Positions 31,704 to 40,779 are shown, numbered from the stretch's first letter. The stretch is 64,000 nt of DNA from Hyphomonas chukchiensis (GCF_000682695.1 NZ_AWFG01000001.1:528190-592189); one strand, 5' to 3'. Numbers and translations: made by a program. Notes: generated from the letters alone by a model not told the origin.

Positions 31704-32714
31704 CTAGGCCGGGAAGGCCCGGCCTTCAAACTTTAAGGTTGCGACCATGGGGCAATGGTCGGATGCCTTGGGCTCCATCCAGCCGATTCCGGGGAATCTG
31801 GGCCCGGCATATCGCGCCGCGTGGTAGGGCGAGCCAGCCCGCACGATACGTATATCCGGCGCCGGATTCAGCACTGCAAGACGCGGCGAGAGGAACATGT
31901 GGTCCAGCGCGCCATAGATGTCGTCTTCGGCAAAATGATGCGTCCAGCGATCCAGCGGGTCAGCAATCGCCTGTGAGGCGAGGTCCACGGCAAAGCCGTC
32001 ATCCAGGAGGGGATCGAGGCCGCTATCATCGAGCGCCACGCCGTCCACTTCGCGATAATCGTTGAAATCGCCGAGGATGATCCATTCTTCGCCCGCAGGA
32101 TCTGCAAAACGCTCCCCTATGATGCGGCGAACGGCCTGCGCTTCGGCGCGGCGCACATCGCGGGTACGCAGCCGGCCGCCATGCATCGACTTGAAATGAC
32201 AGACGAAGAGCGTCAGCGCCCGCCCTTTCACGGCGATATCCACTTCGAGGCAGTCGCGCCGGAAGGCGAGGTCGTTCACGCTCTGGCCCCGAGGCGGCAT
32301 GACCTCCAGCGATCCATAGGTGCGCCGGGCATGGCTGCGCTGGAAGACGACCGGCACGCGCGAGAGGAGGCCGACATCGATGCCGCGCGTGTCGTTGCCC
32401 TCATGCAGCACGCGCCCGCCGAACGCGCTGCCGGCCCAGCGGGCCACATAGCGCGTATCGAAAGCCGTAAGGGTGACGAGGTTCTCGACCTCCTGCAGGG
32501 CGCAGACATCGGCCTCGGTGGCGGCCAGCGCCTGCGCTGTGAGGGTGCGGTCATCTTCGGAGAGGACATTGAACACCGCGTCGACCTGCGCGGCCACAGT
32601 CGCCGTGTCGACATCGGTGAGCTGCTGGCGCGCATCGGGAATGCCGGCCCTGCGGAAATCGCAGCGCATCATCAGGTTTTCGCAATTGAAGGTCGCAAGG
32701 CGCAGTTCAGGCAT
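31704..32714 (-). CDS. Endonuclease/exonuclease/phosphatase family protein
   Basis: A 336-residue cytoplasmic EEP-fold hydrolase. The catalytic landmarks are in order: TFNCENL (Asn), LQEVEN (metal-binding Glu), GDFNDY (Asp/Asn) and KASDHCPM (Asp-His). No secretion signal is present. The family includes DNases, phosphatases and sphingomyelinases, and the absence of extra domains prevents a finer call. It follows the small membrane protein gene on the same strand, downstream of motA. Confidence 0.83.
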   Translation of the reverse strand: MPELRLATFNCENLMMRCDFRRAGIPDARQQLTDVDTATVAAQVDAVFNVLSEDDRTLTAQALAATEADVCALQEVENLVTLTAFDTRYVARWAGSAFGGRVLHEGNDTRGIDVGLLSRVPVVFQRSHARRTYGSLEVMPPRGQSVNDLAFRRDCLEVDIAVKGRALTLFVCHFKSMHGGRLRTRDVRRAEAQAVRRIIGERFADPAGEEWIILGDFNDYREVDGVALDDSGLDPLLDDGFAVDLASQAIADPLDRWTHHFAEDDIYGALDHMFLSPRLAVLNPAPDIRIVRAGSPYHAARYAGPRFPGIGWMEPKASDHCPMVATLKFEGRAFPA

Positions 32715-32787
32715 CAGGCGGACATTCGCCCGCTGCTGCCGGAAAGGTCAATGCGCGATAACCGGGCGAAGCGCCCCGCCTGCGCCC

Positions 32788-33189
32788 TTATTGGTCGGAT
32801 TTGTCCCCGATAACGCGGTAGCAATAGAGCTGCAGGCCGCAATAGGCGAGCACGATGCCCATATTGGCCGAGGCCAGCGTGCCGTAGGACTCGCCGCGCA
32901 CAGGCGCCAGAATCAGTTCTATGAAGGTGGCCATGCCGAGCACGATAATGGCCGCCGCGCCCGAGCGACGCAGGCCGATGGTCAGCGCCACCCAAACCGT
33001 CAGCGAGGCAAAAGCCACCGTCCGGAAGATATGGTCGTCGAGACCGATCTCCTGTCCAGCGCTATAGGCCGTCACCTTCAGCGCCATGAATATGGCGATA
33101 AGGCCGGTCAGTCCCGTCGCAACCGTTTTCAGGTCACCGGATACCCAGTAATTACGCTGGGGCGTCATTTCTGCAGTTTGATCGGCCAT
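32788..33189 (-). CDS. Small membrane protein, unknown
   Basis: A 133-residue protein with about four hydrophobic segments (near 20-38, 52-70, 72-92 and 102-122) and a short polar N-terminus. No family recognised. The longer open frame extends back to 33405 inside motA, but ATG 33189 has GAGGTGATGAT directly upstream and begins where hydrophobic structure starts. It lies 79 bases after motA on the same strand. Confidence 0.68.
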   Translation of the reverse strand: MADQTAEMTPQRNYWVSGDLKTVATGLTGLIAIFMALKVTAYSAGQEIGLDDHIFRTVAFASLTVWVALTIGLRRSGAAAIIVLGMATFIELILAPVRGESYGTLASANMGIVLAYCGLQLYCYRVIGDKSDQ

Positions 33190-33268
33190 ATCATCACCTC
33201 GTCCCAAGAGATTAGATTTGAATATGACAGAAGCCGATTGCCCGCATCTTAAGGAATACTGAGGAATT

Positions 33269-34150
33269 TCAGGCCGCTGTTCGTGATTTGGCAATGAATC
33301 GGGACGCGCTGAGCGCCTGTTCCAGCGTGGCCGTATCAGGCTGGAGTGCCGGCGGGATCGCGGCGCGGCCCATTTCCAGCGCCACGCCCGGCGCCAGACC
33401 TTCACTATACGCGCCGAGCGTCGACCGGATCACATCCAGGAACCGGGCATCCTCATCAACGATCTGCCCGAACCGGGCGGCGACAGGCCCGACAAGCCCA
33501 TAGGCGAGGAAAACACCGAGGAATGTGCCAAGCAGCGCCGAGCCGATCATCGTGCCGAGCACGGCGGGCGACTGGTCGATCGAGCCCATGGTGCGGATGA
33601 TGCCGAGTACGGCAGCCACGATGCCGAGCGCCGGCAGGGCATCGGCCAGCGTGTTGAGGGCGCCGACCGCCTTCATGCGCTGGTCGAGATAGGCGGCAAT
33701 GGACTGGTCCATGCGCTGTTCAGCGCGGGCGGGGTCCGACAGGTCGAGCGCCATCAGGCGGAAAGCGTCGCAGATCATGCCGGAGGCGCCTTCATCGTCC
33801 AGAATCCGCGGCACAGCTTCAAAGGCGGCGGACTCTTCCGGCGTTTCAATATCGGCTTCGATGGCCACAAAGCCGCCCTGACGGGCCTTGCGCATCAGCG
33901 TGCCGAGCAGCACCAGCAGGTCCTGATAGTCGTCCCGCCGCCATTTCGCGCCGCCAAACGCCTTGGCAAAGCCGCCGAGCGCCTCGCGCGCCACGCTCAG
34001 GGAATTGCCGATCAGGACCGTGCCAACTGCCGCGCCGCCGATCAGCGCCATCTCGAACGGGAGCGCATGCATGGCGCCGCTGCCGCCCGTCAGAAAGAGA
34101 CCGCCGAAAACGAGGACAAAGACAAGTATGAGGCCGGCAAGCTGCGCCAA
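33269..34150 (-). CDS. motA: Flagellar motor stator protein MotA
   Basis: Stator subunit that, with MotB, forms the proton channel driving the flagellum. In 293 residues four hydrophobic segments are seen (about 5-22, 33-53, 172-192 and 203-225). The GALNTLADALPALGIVAAVLG stretch includes the conserved proline region next to the channel, and the cytoplasmic loop lies between. Hyphomonads have motile swarmer cells, consistent with this. MotB is not next to it, an arrangement also known in Caulobacter where motA and motB are separate. The upstream 175-base gap holds the divergent promoter; no convincing sigma-54 or CtrA site seen. Confidence 0.9.
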   Translation of the reverse strand: MAQLAGLILVFVLVFGGLFLTGGSGAMHALPFEMALIGGAAVGTVLIGNSLSVAREALGGFAKAFGGAKWRRDDYQDLLVLLGTLMRKARQGGFVAIEADIETPEESAAFEAVPRILDDEGASGMICDAFRLMALDLSDPARAEQRMDQSIAAYLDQRMKAVGALNTLADALPALGIVAAVLGIIRTMGSIDQSPAVLGTMIGSALLGTFLGVFLAYGLVGPVAARFGQIVDEDARFLDVIRSTLGAYSEGLAPGVALEMGRAAIPPALQPDTATLEQALSASRFIAKSRTAA

Positions 34151-34325
34151 GGAAGGGCCTTTCGAGGCAGGAACGATCCTTACTTACGCAGAAGGGTCTT
34201 AACCCTGCGTTTCATTTCGTCTGCGGGCTCTCGCGTGCTTGCGGCGGTTGATCGGGCTCGCCGCACCGCTTATCACAGTCAGGAAGGCCCATCGGGGGGT
34301 GGCGCCGCGGAGTTCTGGTTCCACC

Positions 34326-34808
34326 ATGCGCATCATGCTTGCTGCCCTTGCCCTCATCTCTGGCCCCCTGACCGCAGCCGCGCAGCAGGCCATTCCAAGT
34401 GATGGCTACCGCGTCTGCGCCCCGGAACAGACCATGCAGGGACGCACCATTGTCCGCGAGGCCTGCGGCGACCTTGTCCAGCCGGACTTTGCCGAGGGCG
34501 GGTTCGCATCGCTGTCGGAGCTTGAGGCGGCTGGCGAAGCGCGCGAAGCCTTCCTCGCCGAGATCACGGCCTATGCGGCCTGCGTCTCCGGCTTCATCGA
34601 TGCCGCGCGCCAGCCGGGCATGCCGGCTGACAGCCTTGCGCCGGATCAGGCGGCCTGCGCCCATTCCTGGGCCGAAGAGCAGGCCACGCAGGCCGTTCGC
34701 GACTATGGCCGCGCCTGCATCGCCTACTCCAACCGCTCCATGACCGATTCAAGCCTGACGCCCTGGTCAGGCGCCTGCTACCCTACGGCAACCGGAAATA
34801 ATGGCTAA
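34326..34808 (+). CDS. Hypothetical secreted protein
   Basis: A 160-residue protein with a signal peptide (MRIMLAALALISGPLTAAAQ, cleavage after about residue 19) and six or more cysteines in the mature part (CAPE, REACGD, AACVSG, AACAHSW, RACIAY, GACYP), suggesting periplasmic disulfides. No domain recognised. Start ATG 34326 was chosen for the signal peptide; the in-frame frame back to 34239 is probably not translated. Divergent from motA, followed 46 bases later by the MFS gene. Confidence 0.72.
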   Translation: MRIMLAALALISGPLTAAAQQAIPSDGYRVCAPEQTMQGRTIVREACGDLVQPDFAEGGFASLSELEAAGEAREAFLAEITAYAACVSGFIDAARQPGMPADSLAPDQAACAHSWAEEQATQAVRDYGRACIAYSNRSMTDSSLTPWSGACYPTATGNNG

Positions 34809-34854
34809 GGCGCTGTCTGGACTTTTGTTCAGCACCACCTGATTAGTCAGTTCC

Positions 34855-36138
34855 ATGTCCCAGACCGGTGATTCCCTTATCGATGCGCCGCGCCCTGATC
34901 GCCGCGGCGCTTTCTTTCTTCTGTTCTTCTCGCTGATGGCGATTGGCGCGGGCAACACGATGCTCATAGCTGCCGTGCTGCCGCCGCTGACACGCGAGCT
35001 GAACCTGCCGGACTGGATGGCCGCGAGCATCTTTGCGCTTTCGGCCTTCTTCTGGTCGACCACGTCGCCAATTTGGGGAAAGCGGTCGAACACCTGGGGT
35101 CGTCGCCCCGTCGCCGCCATGGGCCTTGCGGCCTATGGCATGTCGATGACACTGCTGTTCGTGTTTGGCGGCCTTGCCCTGAACGGCGTGCTGCAGGGAT
35201 CAGTCCTCATCTTCATCTGCCTCGCGTCGTCACGCTCCCTCTTCGGGATATTCAGCTCCGGCGTGAACGGCGCCGCGCAGGCCTATGTCGCCGACCGGAC
35301 CAGCAAGGCAGAGCGCCAGTCCGAAATTGCGCTCATCACGTCAGGCTTCAGTGTCGGCACCGTGATCGGTCCGGCCTTTGCCGCCGCCCTCGTGGCCACC
35401 GTTGGCCTGCTCAGCCCGCTGGCAGCCACTGCTGTCATCGCCTTCGGCATGGCTGCCGCCGTCTGGTTCCGCCTGCCGGAACAGCGCGACCCGGTCTCTG
35501 ACGCCACAAAGTTCGAGGACGACATGGGCGGGCGCGGGCTGTGGCGTTCGGGCCCTGTCCTGCCCTTCCTGATCTTTGCGGTCTGCCTGTCACTGGTCAG
35601 CGGCATCCTCACGCAGGTCTTCGTCTTCTCGGTGATGGACAAGCTGCATGTCGAGGGACGCCAGGCGGCCCAGTTTACCGGCCCGGCCTTTACGGTCGGC
35701 GCCCTGGCCGTGCTGATGGCGCAGCTGGTGCTGATCCCGCGCCTGAAAATGAAGAACAAGACGCTGATGTGGGGCGGTTGCCTGCCCTTGCTGGCGGGCG
35801 CCGTGCTGCTGATCTTCGCCAAGGACTATGCCAGCCTGATCCTCGCCCAATTCTTCATCGGGCTCGGCAGCGGCCTCGCGCGCCCCGGCTTTTCCAGCGG
35901 CGCGTCACTTGCGGTGTCGCCACAGCTTCAGGGCAATGTCGCCGGGCTCGTGATTTCGGCCAATGGCATGGGGTTCATCATCACACCCTTCTTCGGCCTC
36001 TTCGTGTACGAGTATGTGAACCCGCACCTGCCGTTCATCTTCTGCGCCGGCCTGCTGGTCTTCATGACCCTGTTTGCGCGTTTCGGACTGAAGGATGGCG
36101 TCGGCGAGTTTATCGCCGACGATGATGAATCCGCCTGA
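34855..36138 (+). CDS. MFS transporter
   Basis: A 427-residue major facilitator superfamily permease with about 12 hydrophobic segments in two halves. The loop 2-3 motif reads GKRSNTWGRRPV, close to the consensus GxxxDxxGRR with the Asp replaced. The sequence KAERQSEIALITSGFSVGTVIGPAF resembles drug- or metabolite-efflux members. The substrate cannot be inferred. Its stop abuts the stop of the convergent transglycosylase gene without a gap. Confidence 0.87.
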   Translation: MSQTGDSLIDAPRPDRRGAFFLLFFSLMAIGAGNTMLIAAVLPPLTRELNLPDWMAASIFALSAFFWSTTSPIWGKRSNTWGRRPVAAMGLAAYGMSMTLLFVFGGLALNGVLQGSVLIFICLASSRSLFGIFSSGVNGAAQAYVADRTSKAERQSEIALITSGFSVGTVIGPAFAAALVATVGLLSPLAATAVIAFGMAAAVWFRLPEQRDPVSDATKFEDDMGGRGLWRSGPVLPFLIFAVCLSLVSGILTQVFVFSVMDKLHVEGRQAAQFTGPAFTVGALAVLMAQLVLIPRLKMKNKTLMWGGCLPLLAGAVLLIFAKDYASLILAQFFIGLGSGLARPGFSSGASLAVSPQLQGNVAGLVISANGMGFIITPFFGLFVYEYVNPHLPFIFCAGLLVFMTLFARFGLKDGVGEFIADDDESA

Positions 36139-37497
36139 TCAGCTCGGCCCGTCGGCTGATGACACGCCGACTGTACCGCCCGAATCCGTGCCTGTGACCA
36201 AAGCCAGCATTTCCTTGGTCGGATAGCCGTCGGCCACGATGCCGCGTGACTTCTGGAAACCCATCAGGGCAAGCTTGGTCTGGCGGCCGGGAATGCCATC
36301 CACAGGCCCGGCATTATAGCCCTGCGCCGTGAGGCCCGCCTGCAGCGCCTTGATATCGGCCACCGACAACGGCTTCAGATAGGTCGGCCATGGCGTCACC
36401 GGGCCCGGCTGGCCGATAATGGCATTGCCTGCCATGCCCACGGCAAAGGCATAGGAGTCGGCATTGTTATAGGCCTTGAACACCTTGAAATTGGGGAAGA
36501 GCAGATATTTCGGCCCGGCTGCACCTGCCGGCAGCCAGAGCTGGGCCGCATTGGCGCCGCCGGTCTCGAAAGCGCCGCCCGCAATGGGGGTGAGGCCCGC
36601 AGCCCGCCATGTGTCCATGTTGCGCTCGGTGCCATCCGCGAGGCTGTAATCGAAGCTGAACGGCACCGCGACTTCGATGCCCCAGGGCTGGCCCATCATA
36701 TAGCCGGATTTCTTCAGGTAGTTGGCCGCCGAGGCGAGCGCGTCGCCCTCATTCTTCCAGACATCCTTGTGCCCGTCGCCATCGAAATCCTCGGCATAGG
36801 CCACATAGGTCGACGGCATGAACTGGGTCTGGCCCATGGCGCCAGCCCAGCCTGCGATCAGGTCAGAGCGTTCGGCATCGCCGCGCTCAACCATGGTCAT
36901 CACGGCATAGAGTTCCTTCTCGGCGAAACTCTTGCGACGGCCTTCCACGGCCATATTGGCCAGCACATTGCCCGCATCGAAATTGCCGATGACGGCGCCA
37001 TAGCTTGTCTCCATGCCCCAGATCGCGACCACAACCTGGCGGTCGACGCCGTAGCGCGCCTCGATCTGGTCAAACAAAGCAGGCGCCTCGGCGAGGCGCT
37101 CCTTGCCGTTAGTAATGCGGCTGTCGCCGAGGGGCACTTTCAGATAGTCCCAGATCGGCTTGGAAAATTCGGCCTGATCGCTGATGCCAGTGCCGGCAAC
37201 CTGAAAATCCGTTCCGAGCCAGAGCGCAATCGGCTCGATGCCCGTCAGCAGCGACTTGACCAGTTCCCGGTCATGCCCGGCGGCCAGCGCGCGATTGGAA
37301 AAATCATTGCGCCAGGCATCCATGGCCGCATGGCCGGATGAGGCATATTTGATCGGGCCCGTTTCGGGCACCTCGACAGGCGTGCTGCCGGTGACGGGGG
37401 GCTTGCTGGGCTGGGGCCCTGCCGCGCAGGAAGCCAGCAGACCCGTTAACGCTGCAGCCGCCAGTAATTGCGTTCGCGCGAGGCCTTTCTGTATCAT
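36139..37497 (-). CDS. Lytic murein transglycosylase B-like lipoprotein with peptidoglycan-binding domain
   Basis: Cleaves peptidoglycan glycan strands to 1,6-anhydro-muropeptides. The 452-residue precursor has a lipobox LASC (C24), then an MltB-type catalytic domain: the catalytic glutamate is in GMETSYG, with AGWAGAMGQTQFMPSTY characteristic of the family. A C-terminal PG_binding_1 domain follows (LQAGLTAQGYNAGPVDGIPG). I chose ATG 37497, which has GGAGAG five bases upstream and gives the lipoprotein signal; the frame extends to 37572. Divergent from rpmJ. Confidence 0.92.
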   Translation of the reverse strand: MIQKGLARTQLLAAAALTGLLASCAAGPQPSKPPVTGSTPVEVPETGPIKYASSGHAAMDAWRNDFSNRALAAGHDRELVKSLLTGIEPIALWLGTDFQVAGTGISDQAEFSKPIWDYLKVPLGDSRITNGKERLAEAPALFDQIEARYGVDRQVVVAIWGMETSYGAVIGNFDAGNVLANMAVEGRRKSFAEKELYAVMTMVERGDAERSDLIAGWAGAMGQTQFMPSTYVAYAEDFDGDGHKDVWKNEGDALASAANYLKKSGYMMGQPWGIEVAVPFSFDYSLADGTERNMDTWRAAGLTPIAGGAFETGGANAAQLWLPAGAAGPKYLLFPNFKVFKAYNNADSYAFAVGMAGNAIIGQPGPVTPWPTYLKPLSVADIKALQAGLTAQGYNAGPVDGIPGRQTKLALMGFQKSRGIVADGYPTKEMLALVTGTDSGGTVGVSSADGPS

Positions 37498-37609
37498 TGT
37501 GGCTCTCCGACTGTTATGACGCGCATCACAGTGTGCGTCCTTGACTCTGCTACCCGGATTCATTACTCGCACCGCTTTCCTAATTCCTTATGATCGTCAG
37601 GCCAGACCC

Positions 37610-37735
37610 ATGAAAGTCCGCTCGTCTCTGAAGTCCCTCAAGGCACGTCACCGTGATTGCAAGATCGTGCGCCGCAAGGGCCGCGTTTACGTGATCAACA
37701 AGACCAACCCGCGCTTTAAAGCCAAACAGGCCTGA
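37610..37735 (+). CDS. rpmJ: 50S ribosomal protein L36
   Basis: A 41-residue ribosomal protein starting [17 protein letters not shown]. It is the C-minus form: only one cysteine (C17) remains, so it does not bind zinc, unlike the CxxC form, and it resembles E. coli YkgO. This is the usual L36 of alphaproteobacteria and is typically an isolated gene as here. The ATG at 37610 is preceded by a weak site; an in-frame codon at 37541 adds 23 atypical residues and is rejected. Confidence 0.95.
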   Translation: MKVRSSLKSLKARHRDCKIVRRKGRVYVINKTNPRFKAKQA

Positions 37736-37766
37736 GCCGAAGATGAACAGGCAATGAGGCGGGAAA

Positions 37767-38375
37767 ATGACCGTTTCGATTGCCCTGTTCGATCTCGGCC
37801 ATGTTGTGCTCGATTGGGAGCCATCGCGCCTCTACACCAAAATTTTCGACGATGCGGCCGCCCGGGATCACTTCCTGGGCGAAATTTGTACAATGGACTG
37901 GCATACGCGCCACGACGCCGGCGCGAGCTTCGCCGAGAATGCCACCAGCCTCATTGCCCAGCACCCCCAATATGAAGGCGAAATCCGCGCGTGGGGCACG
38001 CGCTGGATGGAAATGTTCGACGGCTATGTCGACGGCACGGCCGAGCTGATCGAACGGCTCGATGCGCGCGGCGTCCCGCTTTATGCCCTCTCCAACATGC
38101 CTTCGGACCCATGGGAGGAAATGCTCGCCCATTTCGAGGTGCTGCAGCGCTTTCGCCATGTCGTCATCTCCGGTGACCTGAAGATGGTAAAACCAGATCC
38201 GGCGATTTACCGGCACGCGCTCGAAGCCATTGGCGGCCCAGAGCCGGAAACGGTTCTCTTCATTGATGACCGCGAGAGCAATATCGCCGCCGCCGACGCG
38301 CTCGGATTCGCGACACATCACTTCACCGGCGCGGCCGGGCTGGAAGCCGCGCTGGAGGCCCACGGCCTGCTTTGA
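37767..38375 (+). CDS. HAD family hydrolase (subfamily IA, YihX-like)
   Basis: A 202-residue haloacid-dehalogenase superfamily protein. Motif I is FDLGHVVLDW with nucleophile D8; the usual second Asp (D+2) is Gly, as in YihX-type glucose-1-phosphatases, which are active. Motif II is in YALSNM, motif III is the lysine of KMVKPDP, and motif IV is LFIDDRESN. Substrate unknown. The stop codon overlaps the TPR gene start (TGATG), so the two, and the next hydrolase, form a coupled trio. Confidence 0.86.
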   Translation: MTVSIALFDLGHVVLDWEPSRLYTKIFDDAAARDHFLGEICTMDWHTRHDAGASFAENATSLIAQHPQYEGEIRAWGTRWMEMFDGYVDGTAELIERLDARGVPLYALSNMPSDPWEEMLAHFEVLQRFRHVVISGDLKMVKPDPAIYRHALEAIGGPEPETVLFIDDRESNIAAADALGFATHHFTGAAGLEAALEAHGLL

Positions 38376-38953
38376 TGCAAACTCCTGTTGCCGCAGCGCG
38401 CTTCCCGTCCATATTGAACTTCATGCTCAAGCCACTGATCCTTGCTGCACTCCTCCTTGCCGGGCAGGCCTCTGCGGCCCCGTCGGACGAAATGTTCCAG
38501 AAACTGCACGATGCGCCGAGCGAAAGCGAAGCCAATGATGCCGCGCAGGATATCTGGGCGGCCTGGATGGAATCCGGCTCGCCCACAGTCGACATGATCA
38601 TGGAGCGCGCCGTCGATGCGCAGACGGTCGGCGAATTTGACACTGCCCGTGCCCTTTATGATCGCGCCATCATGATCGATCCGGACTATGCCGAGGCGTG
38701 GAGCCGCCGCGCGAGCCTGTTCCTGAATGACGAGAATTTCCCCGAAGCCCTGCGCGACCTGAACGAGGCCCTTCGCCTCGAACCCCGCCATTTCGGGGCC
38801 TGGGCCGGACTTGGCATCATGATGGAAACCATGGGCGCCGAGAAGGAAGCCCTCGCCGCCTATCGTCAGGCGCTCGAGATCTATCCCCTGATGACGCAGG
38901 CCCTGCAGGCAGAGAAACGTCTCGCCAAGCAGGCCGAAGGCCAAGGACTTTGA
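38375..38953 (+). CDS. Exported tetratricopeptide repeat protein
   Basis: A 192-residue protein with a hydrophobic leader (LKPLILAALLLAGQASA) and two to three TPR motifs from about residue 85 (AVDAQTVGEFDTARALYDRAIMIDP, split by my reading into two repeats, then YAEAWSRRASLFLNDENFPEAL and FGAWAGLGIMMETMG). Predicted periplasmic. ATG 38375 overlaps the HAD stop; ATG 38423 would give a shorter signal peptide and is a real alternative. TPRs suggest a protein-binding scaffold; partners unknown. Confidence 0.78.
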   Translation: MQTPVAAARFPSILNFMLKPLILAALLLAGQASAAPSDEMFQKLHDAPSESEANDAAQDIWAAWMESGSPTVDMIMERAVDAQTVGEFDTARALYDRAIMIDPDYAEAWSRRASLFLNDENFPEALRDLNEALRLEPRHFGAWAGLGIMMETMGAEKEALAAYRQALEIYPLMTQALQAEKRLAKQAEGQGL

Positions 38954-39903
38954 AACGCATGATCAGCCTTGCCTTGATCGCCCTTTCCGCCGTCGGTGTC
39001 GGGGCCTGCGTGTCCAGCGCCGCTTATACGTCGAAGATCGAGGCTGCCAATCCCGAAGCCGAAGGCCGGATGCTGACCGTGAATGGCCATGGCGTGAACG
39101 TGCTGACAGCCGGCAATTCGGGCCCGCCAATCCTGATGATCCATGGCGCGAGCGCCAATGCGCGCGAATTCACATGGACGCTCGCCCCGCGACTTTCGGC
39201 TGACCACCGCATCTTCATGGCCGACCGGCCCGGACACGGCTATTCCGAGCGCTTTGACGGGGCCGAACATCTTGGCGAGCAGGCTGCCCAGATGGCGGGT
39301 GTGCTCGACCAGCTGGCGCCCGGCGAAAAGGCCGTCATCGTCGGTCATTCCTTCGGGGGCGGCGTGGCGCTGCGGCTCGCATTGGATCGCCCTGACCTCG
39401 TGAAAGGCCTCGTCCTGATTGCGCCTGTGACCCATGACTGGGGCGGGGGCGGACAGGCCTGGTACAATGGCATCTCGGCAGCGCCGCTTGTCGGGCCTGT
39501 CTTCACGCAGCTTGTACCGACTGTCGGTCCGGCGCAGGTCAAGGCAGGCATTGAAGGCGTGTTCAACCCCGCGCCCGTGCCGGAAGGCTATTTCGAGAAA
39601 TCGGCCATTGGCCTGCTCTTCCGCCCGCCGAACTTCCGCGCCAATGCGCAGGACGTTCAGGCCCTGCGCGAGGAACTGGGCGCGCAATCGCCGCGCTATC
39701 CCGAACTCAAGGTGCCGATCGTCGTCTTCTCCGGCAGCCAGGACACGGTGATCAAGCCGAACCTGCATGTCGGCAAGCTGAAGAAACAGGTGCCTGTCGA
39801 CCTCGTCATCCTGCCGGATGAAGGCCACATGCCGCATCACGCGCATGGCGCAGATGTGGCCGATGCCATACGGCGTCTGGCCATTAACGATAAGTCTCGC
39901 TAA
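38950..39903 (+). CDS. Lipoprotein alpha/beta hydrolase
   Basis: A 317-residue alpha/beta hydrolase. The oxyanion region is MIHGASAN, the nucleophile elbow GHSFGGG, and the catalytic His lies in LPDEGHMPHHAHG. The N-terminus is a lipoprotein signal with lipobox VGAC. The TTG at 38950 overlaps the TPR stop and supplies the Lys-Arg n-region that a signal peptide needs (MKRMISL); ATG 38959 would lack it. Substrate unknown. The HAD-TPR-hydrolase order with overlapping ends suggests one transcript. Confidence 0.82.
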   Translation: MKRMISLALIALSAVGVGACVSSAAYTSKIEAANPEAEGRMLTVNGHGVNVLTAGNSGPPILMIHGASANAREFTWTLAPRLSADHRIFMADRPGHGYSERFDGAEHLGEQAAQMAGVLDQLAPGEKAVIVGHSFGGGVALRLALDRPDLVKGLVLIAPVTHDWGGGGQAWYNGISAAPLVGPVFTQLVPTVGPAQVKAGIEGVFNPAPVPEGYFEKSAIGLLFRPPNFRANAQDVQALREELGAQSPRYPELKVPIVVFSGSQDTVIKPNLHVGKLKKQVPVDLVILPDEGHMPHHAHGADVADAIRRLAINDKSR

Positions 39904-39948
39904 GAGGCTCAGCCTGCCCCACGCCATATCGATTCGAGGACCATCTTC

Positions 39949-40209
39949 ATGGACGACGCTGCCGCCACGCACCTGACCGAGACCACCAAGGAAAAGCTTC
40001 GCCAGACCGTAGGCAAGATCGAGCGTCTCGAAGAAGAAAAGAAAGAGGTCGCCGAGCAGATCAAGGAAGTCTACGCCGAAGCCAAGGCTTTCGGCTTTGA
40101 CGTGAAAGCGCTCCGCCAGGTGATCCGCCTGCGCAAGGTCGACAAGGCCGACCGCGAAGAGCAGGAAATGATGCTCGAACTCTACCTTCTGGCCACGGGC
40201 GACGCCTGA
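39949..40209 (+). CDS. gapR: Nucleoid-associated protein GapR (DUF2312)
   Basis: An 86-residue alpha-helical protein of the DUF2312 family. In Caulobacter GapR forms a dimer/tetramer clamp on overtwisted AT-rich DNA ahead of replication and transcription and assists topoisomerases. The heptad-like segment LRQTVGKIERLEEEKKEV and the conserved EAKAFGFDVKALRQVIRLRK are both present. GAGGA lies eight bases before the ATG. Probably essential for normal chromosome replication here too, by analogy. Confidence 0.95.
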   Translation: MDDAAATHLTETTKEKLRQTVGKIERLEEEKKEVAEQIKEVYAEAKAFGFDVKALRQVIRLRKVDKADREEQEMMLELYLLATGDA

Positions 40210-40250
40210 TCCCATTGGCCTTCGGCGCGGAATGACCTAAGTCTCATTCC

Positions 40251-40754
40251 ATGTCCCGCGACGTCGACGAACGCAAGAAACGTGCAGCCCTGCGCAAACT
40301 GCGCAAGGCCGCCGCGCTTGCGGAACAGGGCCTCGGCCCGGAACTCTCCGATTGGGAGCGCCAGTTCCTTGAAGAGGTCGAGCAGCGCATCGAGACCTAT
40401 GGCTCTGCTTTTGCCGACCCCGAGAAAGGCGCCGAGGGCGATGCCCTTTCCGCGCTTCAGCGCATCAAGCTGAAAGAGATCGACAAGAAGGCGCGCGGCA
40501 AGGGCGGTTCCGGCTTCAAGTCGAAATCGCGCCCGGCCTACACGCCGCGTGTGCGCAATGTCGACGCCGAAGCGGAGGAAGCCAAGGGCGAGGACACGCC
40601 TCCACCCCCGCCGCCCGCCCCGTCAAAACCCCGCCTTGTCTCCGCGGCGCTCCCTCCGCTAACCGGTGAACGGTCCGGGAATACCCCGCCAACGCCCCCT
40701 GCGCGCCCCAGCTTCCGGGTGATTGAGGGCGGCAAGGCGAACACGTCCGACTAG
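40251..40754 (+). CDS. Hypothetical proline-rich protein
   Basis: A 167-residue protein with a charged helical first half (DERKKRAALRKLRKAAALAE, ELSDWERQFLEEVEQRIE) and a disordered, Pro/Ala-rich second half containing eight consecutive prolines interrupted by one alanine-free run. No domain recognised. It starts 41 bases after gapR on the same strand and may be co-transcribed with it. There is no signal peptide or membrane segment, so cytoplasmic. Confidence 0.68.
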   Translation: MSRDVDERKKRAALRKLRKAAALAEQGLGPELSDWERQFLEEVEQRIETYGSAFADPEKGAEGDALSALQRIKLKEIDKKARGKGGSGFKSKSRPAYTPRVRNVDAEAEEAKGEDTPPPPPPAPSKPRLVSAALPPLTGERSGNTPPTPPARPSFRVIEGGKANTSD

Positions 40755-40779
40755 ATCTCTCACCCCGCAAAGGCCCGCC

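Noticed and set aside
34225..34240. GG-N10-GC resembling a sigma-54 promoter near motA
   Set aside because: It points toward the secreted hypothetical gene, not motA, and lacks the TGGCAC and TTGCA core bases.
37516..37537. Imperfect palindrome GACGCGCA...TGTGCGTC between the transglycosylase and rpmJ genes, considered as a Zur site
   Set aside because: It does not match the AT-rich Zur consensus, and C-minus L36 in alphaproteobacteria is usually the only copy, so zinc control is not expected.
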